Shown: positions 1 through 5,550, numbered from the stretch's first letter. The stretch: 5,726 nt of DNA from Candidatus Omnitrophota bacterium (GCA_023142805.1 JAGLIU010000293.1:1-5726); one strand, 5' to 3'. Made by a program: numbers and translations. The notes: generated from the sequence alone by a model not told the origin.

Positions 1-281
1 AGAAAACAGAAAAGCTTGGGTATTATGAAAAAGTTCAGATAGAAGTAAATACCAAATATCAGGGCTATATAGAAAGAGAGTTGTCTAAAATAAAAAAGTT
101 TGAAGATCTTGAAAAGATCCGAATACCGGAAGATATGGACTATACCGATATGCCGGGATTGTCAAACGAGATTAAAGAGAAATTATCTTTGATCAAACCG
201 CGTTCTTTGGGCCAGGCTTCGAGAATATCAGGGGTTACTCCCGCGGCGATCACGATACTGATGGTATGGCTTAAAAAGTAA
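1..281 (+). CDS. mnmG: MnmG (GidA) C-terminal part, tRNA 5-carboxymethylaminomethyluridine synthesis enzyme; 5' end outside window
   Basis: The reading frame is open from base 3 and gives 92 residues before TAA at 279-281. It is the end of MnmG, the FAD-dependent partner of MnmE that installs the cmnm5 group on U34 of certain tRNAs in the cytoplasm. The visible part is the family's helical C-terminal domain, which contacts MnmE. Recognisable family stretches are YQGYIERE, the IPEDMDY segment and the highly conserved ending PGLSNEIKEKL, then RSLGQASRISGVTPAAI and a terminal LKK. The TTG at base 81 is an internal codon, not a start, because the homology continues upstream of it. The FAD-binding domain lies before the window. 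A radical SAM gene follows 18 nt after the stop. The ending looks complete and undamaged, and identification rests on remembered family conservation. Confidence 0.95.
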   Translation, partial: KTEKLGYYEKVQIEVNTKYQGYIERELSKIKKFEDLEKIRIPEDMDYTDMPGLSNEIKEKLSLIKPRSLGQASRISGVTPAAITILMVWLKK

Positions 282-299
282 AAAACCAAAAAATCAAAA

Positions 300-1217
300 T
301 TGAAAAACCAATTTATTATGTATTATTACGCGTTCAATCGATATCTTAAGGATAAATTCTCGGCGAAAGTATGGAAAGTGAGTCTCAACGCGGGTTTTGG
401 TTGTCCGAATAAAAACGGTGTGATAGATAGTAAGGGTTGTGTTTTTTGTAATGAAGAAGCATTCAGTCGGCTTGCGGGCAGTAAATTGTCTTTACAGGAA
501 CAACTTGAAGAAGGGATAGGGTTCGCCAGGGAAAAAGGAGTGGAGAAATTTATAGTATATTTTCAGAATGGTACCAGTACTAACGCTCCTATAGAAGAGT
601 TGAAAAGAACTTATGATGTTATTAAAAGTTGTGAGGATATAGTGGGTCTGTCCATATCGACTCGTCCGGATTGTGTTGATGACGCGAAGATAGGGTTGAT
701 CTCGGAATATGTTGATAGTTATGATGTATGGATTGAATATGGGTTGCAGACTGTACACAATAAGACTTTAAAAAAAATCAACAGAAGGCATACTTTTGAC
801 CAGTCCGCGTGGGCTATAGAGAAAACCGCTCGGAAGGGTGTGAATGTAGGAGTTCATGTAATTTTAGGATTACCGGGAGAAACTCGTCGGGATATGATAA
901 ATACAGCTAAGGTTATATCCGGATTACCGGTTAACGGAGTAAAATTTCACATTCTGCACGTACTTAAAGATACACATTTAGCGAGACTGTATGATAAAAA
1001 CAGGATAAAGTTGTTGGATCAGGGAGAGTATATAGATATCGCGTGTGATTTTTTGGAAAACTTAAGAAAAGATATTGTTATTTTAAGGTTGATTTCAGAC
1101 GCGAAAAGAGACGTTTTGATCGGGCCGGAATGGATGAATAGTAAGTTGAATGTTATGCAGGGGATAGAACGAGAATTTTCTGTCCGGGGAACCGGTCAGG
1201 GAAGCCTGTATAAATAG
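300..1217 (+). CDS. Radical SAM protein, TIGR01212/YhcC family
   Basis: This 305-residue protein is close to the roughly 310 residues of E. coli YhcC, so it appears full length. The radical SAM cluster cysteines are C35, C47 and C50 in CPNKNG...CVFC, the CX11CX2C spacing typical of this family. Other family signatures are YFQNGTSTNAP (87-97), STRPDC (120-125), WIEYGLQT (144-151) with NRRH after it, VILGLPGET (187-195), FHILHVLKDT, and a C-terminal DAKRD...GPEW segment. The family should bind a [4Fe-4S] cluster and cleave S-adenosylmethionine; its substrate is not established to my knowledge. The TTG start at 300 is uncertain: neither it nor the ATG at 318 has a clear Shine-Dalgarno sequence. 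The closeness to mnmG suggests co-transcription and perhaps translational coupling, and a role near RNA modification is only inference from that neighbour. Confidence 0.92.
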   Translation: MKNQFIMYYYAFNRYLKDKFSAKVWKVSLNAGFGCPNKNGVIDSKGCVFCNEEAFSRLAGSKLSLQEQLEEGIGFAREKGVEKFIVYFQNGTSTNAPIEELKRTYDVIKSCEDIVGLSISTRPDCVDDAKIGLISEYVDSYDVWIEYGLQTVHNKTLKKINRRHTFDQSAWAIEKTARKGVNVGVHVILGLPGETRRDMINTAKVISGLPVNGVKFHILHVLKDTHLARLYDKNRIKLLDQGEYIDIACDFLENLRKDIVILRLISDAKRDVLIGPEWMNSKLNVMQGIEREFSVRGTGQGSLYK

Positions 1218-1242
1218 TTTATGATGTATTGTGTGGGCTTGT

Positions 1243-1294
1243 AAGATTACCCTTTTGAGTGACCGAGGACGAATGAAGTGATAATCTTGTTTTT
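1243..1294 (+). terminator. Probable intrinsic terminator after the YhcC-like gene
   Basis: The arms AAGATTACC (1243-1251) and GATAATCTT (1280-1288) pair with one mismatch. An inner CTTT/GAAG stem (1252-1255 with 1275-1278, one G-T pair, one bulged base) extends the helix. The right arm is followed by G and five T (1290-1294). It begins about 25 nt after the stop codon, a normal place for a terminator. The stem is AT-rich, so termination may be weak; it could also be a decayed dispersed repeat. Confidence 0.5.
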
Positions 1295-1412
1295 ATGTCA
1301 TTCCGACCGACCGGATTTTTCGATTTCGTGCCTTTCAGGTATTTCACTTGAGATTGTAGATAACAGAAAGGGAAGTGCCCAATTTTCTTGAAATATTTTT
1401 ATAATTTTGCGT

Positions 1413-1441
1413 TTTACGCCGTGAAGATTATATGTTACTAT
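1413..1441 (+). promoter_or_regulatory. Candidate sigma70-type extended -10 promoter for the glycine-zipper gene
   Basis: TTTACG (1413-1418, 4 of 6 to TTGACA) is separated by 17 nt from TACTAT (1436-1441, 4 of 6 to TATAAT). The TG of an extended -10 element sits one base upstream at 1433-1434. It lies about 47 nt before the start codon and downstream of the probable terminator at 1243-1294, where a new promoter would be expected. It was found by eye only, and the AT-rich background makes chance matches easy. Confidence 0.4.
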
Positions 1442-1472
1442 ATTAGCGGTTTAGAGGAAAAATTTTGAAGAC

Positions 1473-1480
1473 AAAGGGGG
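1473..1480 (+). promoter_or_regulatory. Strong ribosome binding site of the glycine-zipper gene
   Basis: AAAGGGGG lies 7 nt before the ATG at 1488. It is one of the best-placed Shine-Dalgarno-like sequences in the window, and it supports both the start choice and substantial translation of this small exported protein. Confidence 0.7.
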
Positions 1481-1487
1481 TAAAAAG

Positions 1488-1877
1488 ATGAAAACACGAA
1501 TTATAGTATCTTTGTTTCTTATTTTAGCTGTATCGTTGACGTTATGTCCTGTAAGTTTCGCGGCGTCTAATTCCAGTGATCTGTTGAGGCAGGGTCTTTT
1601 AGGTGCCGGGGCAGGTGCCATTGGCGGCGCGGCTTCAGGGGCAAAGGGTAGAGATGTCTGGAAAGGTGCTCTTGCCGGTGTAGGCGTGAATATAATAGGC
1701 GGCGCGTTACTTGATTCTATGAGTGGTGAAAAGGTGAGAAAAGTAGAGGAAGTTGATTCTTCCTCCCCGAGAACCGCTTATTCAGACGGATATGAGGATG
1801 GATACGGTAACGGATATAAAAAAGGGTATACCGATGGATATAAAGACGGTATTAAAGAAGCATTAAGTTCTGAATAA
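1488..1877 (+). CDS. Exported glycine-zipper protein with C-terminal GYxx tetrapeptide repeats
   Basis: The 129-residue product has three parts. Residues 1-25 form a signal peptide: MKTR charged start, a hydrophobic core, and SFA just before A26, a good signal peptidase I site. C20 is not in a proper lipobox. Residues 36-75 are rich in Gly and Ala with GxxxG-like spacing (GLLGAGAGAIGG, then GALAGVGVNIIGGALL), resembling glycine-zipper segments that pack in or against membranes. Residues 98-124 are a GYxx ladder (DGYEDGYGNGYKKGYTDGYKDG), made of near-identical tetrapeptides. Between them is a charged linker. The protein should be periplasmic or outer-membrane associated; no catalytic motif is visible and the function is unknown. 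Its own candidate promoter, strong ribosome binding site and terminator point to a single-gene transcript. Glycine-zipper proteins of this sort are often envelope or stress related, but that is family-level inference. Confidence 0.85.
   Translation: MKTRIIVSLFLILAVSLTLCPVSFAASNSSDLLRQGLLGAGAGAIGGAASGAKGRDVWKGALAGVGVNIIGGALLDSMSGEKVRKVEEVDSSSPRTAYSDGYEDGYGNGYKKGYTDGYKDGIKEALSSE
1785..1856 (+). repeat. Six in-frame 12-bp units encoding the GYxx repeats
   Basis: Six consecutive 12-nt units encode DGYE, DGYG, NGYK, KGYT, DGYK and DGIK. The core GGATAT or a one-base variant recurs in most units (GGATAT three times, GGATAC, GGGTAT, GGTATT). Retention of 12-nt periodicity in the DNA suggests growth by tandem duplication of one tetrapeptide unit, followed by drift. 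Copy number may vary between relatives. Confidence 0.8.
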
Positions 1878-1903
1878 TTTTAAATTTTATTCTATTTAAA
1901 TAC

Positions 1904-1962
1904 ATAGGGATGCGTTTTTCGATTTTTACCGATCTGGTTTTGAAAAATGTATCCCTATTTTT
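1904..1962 (+). terminator. Long-stem intrinsic terminator after the glycine-zipper gene
   Basis: The left arm (1904-1920, ATAGGGATGCGTTTTTC) and right arm (1942-1958, GAAAAATGTATCCCTAT) pair over all 17 positions, with two G-T wobbles. A 21-nt loop contains a small ACC/GGT inner stem. The right arm runs into five T (1958-1962). It starts 26 nt after the stop codon. This should isolate the glycine-zipper gene from the xth block and implies that block needs its own promoter. Confidence 0.85.
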
Positions 1963-1985
1963 AGTGTTAAAAAATAATGAAATAA

Positions 1986-2201
1986 ATATGTACAGAGTTG
2001 AAGGAGTCGTTCAATAACATAAAGATGATGGCCGTTGGAGGGGGAAAGTCAGATAATATGAACGAATACTTCTCTGCCGGAGTCAGCGCGGTTGCTTTTG
2101 GAGACAGTGTTTTTAGAAAAGATTGGTTGGAAGCGCGGAAATTTACAAAGATAAAAGAACTTATCAAAAAATATACAGATATCGTTAAAAATACTATTTA
2201 G
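1986..2201 (+). pseudogene. C-terminal remnant of a KDPG/KHG aldolase (Eda-like) gene
   Basis: The frame opens after TAA at 1983-1985 and ends with TAG at 2199-2201. Its residues match the last third of class I 2-keto-3-deoxy-6-phosphogluconate aldolases: NIKMMAVGGG (phosphate-binding loop, where the family usually has PTGG), NMNEYFSAGVSAVAFGDSVF, then a final helix ITELA/KELIKKY-like segment. A whole enzyme has about 205-215 residues; here the N-terminal two thirds of the (beta/alpha)8 barrel, including the catalytic Glu and Schiff-base Lys, is absent. No missing part is visible upstream, where a terminator sits 24 nt away. No start with a well-spaced Shine-Dalgarno exists; the TTG at 1998 (67 residues) is the earliest possible start. 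I read it as a gene remnant left by deletion. A short expressed half-barrel protein is possible but less likely. Its stop lies 19 nt before xth, so the intact gene may once have headed this operon. Confidence 0.7.
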
Positions 2202-2220
2202 ATGGACGGATATAGATGTC

Positions 2221-3003
2221 ATGAGATTATTTTCATGGAATGTTAATGGTGTACGTGCCGTCAGCAAAAAAGGGTTTCTAGACTGGTTTTCTTTAGAATC
2301 TCCTGATGTACTTTGTCTTCAGGAAACAAAGGCCCATCCCGAACAGGTAGAAGCGACATTAAAACTTCCAAAAGAGTATTTTGCCTTCTGGAATAATCCG
2401 GATCGACGAGGATATGCGGGAGTCGCGGTATTTACCAAAATAAAGCCTGTTTTTGTTGAAAAAGATTTTCCTTCCGGGAAACTCGATACCGAAGGCAGAT
2501 CGCTTGTTCTTTATTTTAAAGACTTTACAATTATTAATGTTTATTTTCCGAATGGAGGAGCGAGTCCTGAGAGGTTAGAATATAAACTTAAGTTCTATGA
2601 TAAATTCCTGAAATTTGTAGATAATATGGAAAATAGGAACATTATTATCTGCGGAGATGTTAATACCGCGCATAAAGAAATAGATCTAGCCAGGCCCAAG
2701 CAAAACAAAATGATTTCGGGATTTTTGCCGATAGAACGGGAGTGGCTCGATAAAGTTATATCGCGTGGATATGTGGATACGTTCCGGCATTTCAATGAAG
2801 AAGGCGAAAAATATACATGGTGGGACTATAAGACAAAGGCCCGTGAAAGAAATGTAGGATGGCGTATAGACTATTTTTTTGCGACTCAACAAATGATCCC
2901 AAGGGTTAAAAATGCTTTTATTCTGCCGGAGGTTATGGGGTCGGATCATTGTCCGATCGGAATAGAGTTAAATTCGGAGATAATGGACAAGAGGAACAAA
3001 TAA
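2221..3003 (+). CDS. xth: Exodeoxyribonuclease III / AP endonuclease (Xth/ExoA family)
   Basis: This 260-residue protein is complete for the ExoIII/APE1 family (about 250-270). The family cuts DNA 5' to abasic sites and removes 3' blocking groups and nucleotides in base excision repair, using a divalent metal. Expected active-site residues are visible: N7 in WNVNG, metal ligand E35 in LQETK, Y108 in VYFPNGG, D146 and N148 in GDVNTAH, D217 in WRIDYFF, and the terminal D242-H243 pair in GSDHCP. WWDYKTKARERNVGWRIDY matches the bacterial ExoA/Xth subgroup. The ATG at 2221 is chosen because the protein begins exactly where the family does; the ribosome binding site is weak (GGA at 2208-2210). It follows the aldolase remnant by 19 nt and precedes a radical SAM gene by 4 nt. 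No promoter is obvious, and it may lie within the remnant. Confidence 0.96.
   Translation: MRLFSWNVNGVRAVSKKGFLDWFSLESPDVLCLQETKAHPEQVEATLKLPKEYFAFWNNPDRRGYAGVAVFTKIKPVFVEKDFPSGKLDTEGRSLVLYFKDFTIINVYFPNGGASPERLEYKLKFYDKFLKFVDNMENRNIIICGDVNTAHKEIDLARPKQNKMISGFLPIEREWLDKVISRGYVDTFRHFNEEGEKYTWWDYKTKARERNVGWRIDYFFATQQMIPRVKNAFILPEVMGSDHCPIGIELNSEIMDKRNK
2991..2996 (+). promoter_or_regulatory. Ribosome binding site of the 434-residue radical SAM gene, inside the xth 3' end
   Basis: GAGGAA lies 11 nt before the ATG at 3008 and overlaps the last codons of xth. With the 4-nt gap between the genes this suggests translational coupling. Spacing is slightly long but acceptable. Confidence 0.5.
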
Positions 3004-3007
3004 GCTT

Positions 3008-4312
3008 ATGAGAGAATTTCCAAAGTTACTTATTTCTGACAAAAAAGGAAATATTTTTGATGTATCATTTCTTGAAGCTACAGGCATGAAAGGCGGTGAG
3101 ATTTTTCGTCTGGATCGGAAAGACTTCATTAAATTGCATCCTGACAGTGAACTTTTTATGTTACCGTCAAGAAAACCGGTAGGTTTTGACCGGGAATTTA
3201 ACCGTTTGGTAGAGATAGAAGAGGTTCCTTTTAGTCGGAAAAATGTTGAATGTTACGCGGTAGCGGCTTTTGTTTCTCCCGGATATACAGTGACTTATAA
3301 CGCGGCATATGCCGCGAAAAAAGACGCGCGTATTCTACCGTTATTTAGTTATGCTGCCGTAGCTTTATATAAAAATGAATTTTATGCCGCCGCTGTACGT
3401 ATTGACGGGGAAAAGCGGCAGGAACTCGCGGGGATGGATTGTAGGCTTATAGAAAAAAACGTTAAAGTTTTCCGGAAAACATTTCCTAAGAATCGTTTAG
3501 TCCGTCATTTGGAGACATGCGCGCTTATATATGGATGTCCGGCGGCAAAGAATTTTTTCTTACAAAGATATGAAGCGCCGCTTCCTGCGTCACCGAGTTG
3601 TAACGCCGGATGTATAGGATGTATTTCTAAACAAAATAAGGAGGAATGTTCCGTAACTCAGCCGCGTATAAGTTTTGTTCCCACGCCCGAAGAAATAGCT
3701 GAGGCGGCAATTTTTCACATTAAAACGGTTAAGGATCCGGTTGTGAGTTTCGGGCAGGGGTGTGAAGGGGAACCATTAACGCAATCTGAGACTTTGATCA
3801 AAGCAGTCAAGATAATAAGAAAGGTAACATCTAAAGGTATGATCAATCTTAACACGAACGCGAGTTACCCGGATGTTATTGGCAGGCTTTTTGACGCGGG
3901 GCTTAATTCCATTCGCGTGAGTATGAACAGCTCTCGTGAGAGATACTATAGCGCTTATTATAATCCCAAGGATTACAAATTTAGTGATGTTGTAAGATCG
4001 ATCAAAACCGCTAAAAAAAATAACGGGTTTGTATCTATAAATTATCTTACAATGCCGGGGTTTACTGATCTTAAGCGGGAGGTGAAGTCTTTTATGGCAT
4101 TTGTTGGTAGGAATGAACCGGATATGATACAATGGCGCAATCTAAATTATGATCCATTGGTATACTTTAAGCGACTTGAGATAAAAGCCGGGTTCAAAGA
4201 TATGATCGGTATAGATACAGTTATTGATATGGTTAAAAAAGAATATCCGAATGTTACGCATGGATACTTTAATCCGTCAAAAGGACGCATAAAAAGAAAC
4301 AAGAATAGATAG
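3008..4312 (+). CDS. Uncharacterised radical SAM protein with N-terminal extension
   Basis: The 434 residues divide into an N-terminal region (1-190) without a domain I can name and a radical SAM core from about 191. The cluster motif is C198-C202-C205 in SCNAGCIGC (CX3CX2C). Further core signs are the GQGCEGEPLT segment (249-258), which corresponds to the GGEP loop that binds the SAM amino group, NLNTNAS (280-286) and IRVSMNSS (302-309). Extra cysteines lie just before and after the cluster motif (C171, C177 in CALIYGCPAAKNF, C214) and in the GGEP-like loop (C252), perhaps for a second metal site. No twitch/SPASM domain is evident. The family looks like one I recall from other anaerobic lineages as a plain 'radical SAM protein'; its substrate is unknown to me. 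It is packed 4 nt after xth, so co-expression is likely, but a DNA-repair role is only speculation. The basic tail (RIKRNKNR) could touch nucleic acid. Confidence 0.88.
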   Translation: MREFPKLLISDKKGNIFDVSFLEATGMKGGEIFRLDRKDFIKLHPDSELFMLPSRKPVGFDREFNRLVEIEEVPFSRKNVECYAVAAFVSPGYTVTYNAAYAAKKDARILPLFSYAAVALYKNEFYAAAVRIDGEKRQELAGMDCRLIEKNVKVFRKTFPKNRLVRHLETCALIYGCPAAKNFFLQRYEAPLPASPSCNAGCIGCISKQNKEECSVTQPRISFVPTPEEIAEAAIFHIKTVKDPVVSFGQGCEGEPLTQSETLIKAVKIIRKVTSKGMINLNTNASYPDVIGRLFDAGLNSIRVSMNSSRERYYSAYYNPKDYKFSDVVRSIKTAKKNNGFVSINYLTMPGFTDLKREVKSFMAFVGRNEPDMIQWRNLNYDPLVYFKRLEIKAGFKDMIGIDTVIDMVKKEYPNVTHGYFNPSKGRIKRNKNR

Positions 4313-4446
4313 TAGGGGATGTTTGGGGGGATCAAGCTTCCGAATCGGGACTGTCAAGTTTTGTGTGTTCAACAAGGTATTTACACAGATAGCCTGTTTT
4401 TTGCTGTCTTGAATGGGATGTTCATATAGATGGCCTATCTTTTGTC

Positions 4447-4494
4447 CTCTCGAGTGACTTCTGCGAAGCTTTAGCGAAGCAGAGGAATCGAGAG
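4447..4494. repeat. Two-tier palindromic hairpin, possible dispersed repeat unit
   Basis: The outer arms CTCTCGA (4447-4453) and TCGAGAG (4488-4494) are perfectly complementary. The inner arms CTTCTGC (4458-4464) and GCAGAGG (4479-4485) pair over 7 bp with one G-T. A tip GCT/AGC (4468-4470 with 4473-4475) sits between matched GAA bulges. There is no T-run, so it is not a simple terminator. The form resembles REP-like or MITE-like intergenic palindromes, but only one copy is in the window. Confidence 0.6.
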
Positions 4495-4637
4495 ATCTAT
4501 CGGTTCCCAGGGGTTCTCTGGCATGTTCGGTGGGAATGAGAATGTATAAGGAAGTGTGAACTTAGAGGGAAGTTGTAGCGGGAGATTTTAAATGAACTTC
4601 ACTGGTATGTAGGAGGGGCTATAAAGTTTATTGATTT

Positions 4638-4641
4638 GAGG
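4638..4641 (+). promoter_or_regulatory. Ribosome binding site that sets the carboxypeptidase start at 4651
   Basis: GAGG (within TGAGGAT) ends 9 nt before the ATG at 4651. The in-frame TTG at 4636 overlaps this site and has no well-spaced Shine-Dalgarno of its own (AGGAGG at 4611-4616 is 19 nt away). The ATG is therefore preferred. Confidence 0.65.
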
Positions 4642-4650
4642 ATAAAAGAT

Positions 4651-5550
4651 ATGCGAAAAAAACTATATGTGATAGTTGTTATGTTGACGTTAATGGCTAC
4701 CGGATGTGTACGAGAACAGGTAGAGATCAATATAAACGCCAAATGCGCGATTATCGAAGAGCGTGAGAACGGGCTTGTTTTATTTGAGAAGAACGCGGAT
4801 CTTAGATTTCCGCCGGCTTCAACAGCAAAAGTTATGACCGCGGTGGTCGCGATAGAGAACAAAGATCTTGACGCTGATATAATAATTAGTAGAGATGCTG
4901 TTATGACAGAACCTACGGTAGCGGGACTTAATCTTGGTGTGAGGTATAAATTGGGGGACCTTATTCCGGCAATATTGGTAAAATCAGCTAATGACGCGGC
5001 AGTCGCGATAGCTGAAAATATATCCGGAAGTGAAACGGCGTTTGCTATTCTTATGAATAGTAAAGCGAAAGAACTGAGGATGGATAATACATATTTTGTT
5101 ACCGCTTCCGGTCTTCCTACGGGAAAAAAAGACGAACAATATACTACGGCAAGAGATCTGGCTATATTGATGCGGTATGCGGCGCGATATAAAGTTATTC
5201 TGGACGCGATGTCGCGTAAAGAGATGACAATATACGGGAGCGATAAAAAAGTAATAAAACTAAAGACCCATAACAGAGCCTTATTTAAGTCTGACAGTGC
5301 TCCCTGGGGAAAAACAGGGTATACAAAAGAAGCAAAGCGCACATTCATAGGAGTTGATCCGTCCGCTAGTCCTAAAATAGTATTTTCTGTTCTTCAATCA
5401 AACACGTTATGGAAAGATATCACAACTCTTAATGAAAACGGGATCATGATGTACGGGCAAAACCATCAAAATATCCTATCAAGTCTTGTTACATGGATAA
5501 AATCTCAAAGGCAACGTACATGGAAAGAGATCAGTACTGTTATAGCTTAA
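4651..5550 (+). CDS. D-alanyl-D-alanine carboxypeptidase, peptidase S11 (DacF/PBP5-like), lipoprotein-like N-terminus
   Basis: With the ATG at 4651 the product has 299 residues. It is a low-molecular-weight penicillin-binding protein that trims the terminal D-Ala of peptidoglycan stem peptides outside the inner membrane. All three active-site motifs are present: STAK (S57-K60, acyl nucleophile and general base), SAN (112-114) and KTG (221-223, in WGKTGYTKEA). S11 context is clear in FPPASTAKVMTA, GDLIPAILVKSANDAA and NTYFVTASGLP...YTTARDLA. The N-terminus MRKKLYVIVVMLTLMATGC looks like a lipoprotein signal with C19 as lipidation site; the -3 residue is Ala, slightly atypical, so an uncleaved anchor is possible. 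PBP5 and DacF have about 390-400 residues; here the C-terminal beta domain and amphipathic anchor are missing, so the catalytic domain is held from its N-terminus. No relatives of cell-wall synthesis flank it, and it appears to be transcribed alone. Confidence 0.93.
   Translation: MRKKLYVIVVMLTLMATGCVREQVEININAKCAIIEERENGLVLFEKNADLRFPPASTAKVMTAVVAIENKDLDADIIISRDAVMTEPTVAGLNLGVRYKLGDLIPAILVKSANDAAVAIAENISGSETAFAILMNSKAKELRMDNTYFVTASGLPTGKKDEQYTTARDLAILMRYAARYKVILDAMSRKEMTIYGSDKKVIKLKTHNRALFKSDSAPWGKTGYTKEAKRTFIGVDPSASPKIVFSVLQSNTLWKDITTLNENGIMMYGQNHQNILSSLVTWIKSQRQRTWKEISTVIA

Larger units (their letters stand above)
4313..4650. other. 338-nt intergenic region with hairpins and no recognised gene
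   Basis: Nothing here resembles a known protein on either strand. It holds an imperfect 17-nt direct repeat (4387-4403 and 4428-4444, 14 of 17 identical), a small hairpin AGATAGC/GCTGTCT (4387-4393 with 4403-4409, one G-T pair), and a two-tier hairpin at 4447-4494. Near its end are a six-codon ORF with its own Shine-Dalgarno-like sequence (4580-4612) and an AGGAGG (4611-4616) too far from the next start to serve it. No T-tailed terminator for the upstream radical SAM gene and no strong promoter for the downstream carboxypeptidase could be picked by eye, although both are expected here. Confidence 0.6.

Noticed and set aside
1218..1487. Search for the missing front part of the aldolase gene upstream of the glycine-zipper gene
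   Set aside because: Stops are frequent and no recognisable aldolase motif appears, so simple interruption of eda by the glycine-zipper unit with both halves retained is not supported.
1785..1856. CRISPR-like or regulatory tandem array
   Set aside because: The 12-nt period is in frame and encodes GYxx units with no spacers, so it is a coding repeat.
1988..2017. Nine-codon ORF from ATG 1988 (MYRVEGVVQ)
   Set aside because: It has no Shine-Dalgarno sequence, overlaps the aldolase remnant in another frame and is too short to support.
3776..4132. 118-codon minus-strand frame inside the radical SAM gene
   Set aside because: It is fully antisense to conserved radical SAM sequence, with no recognisable homology and no ribosome binding site seen.
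4329..4357. Perfect minus-strand TTGACA at 4352-4357 as a divergent promoter
   Set aside because: No acceptable -10 lies at 16-18 nt, and it would only read antisense into the radical SAM gene.
4636..4650. Five-residue N-terminal extension of the carboxypeptidase from TTG at 4636
   Set aside because: The TTG overlaps the GAGG that serves the ATG at 4651, and the ATG gives a standard MRKK signal start.
4599..5348. 249-codon open frame on the minus strand opposite the carboxypeptidase gene
   Set aside because: It lies almost entirely antisense to a gene with all three S11 motifs. Its translation is hydrophobic low-complexity sequence with no recognisable domain, as expected from a codon shadow.
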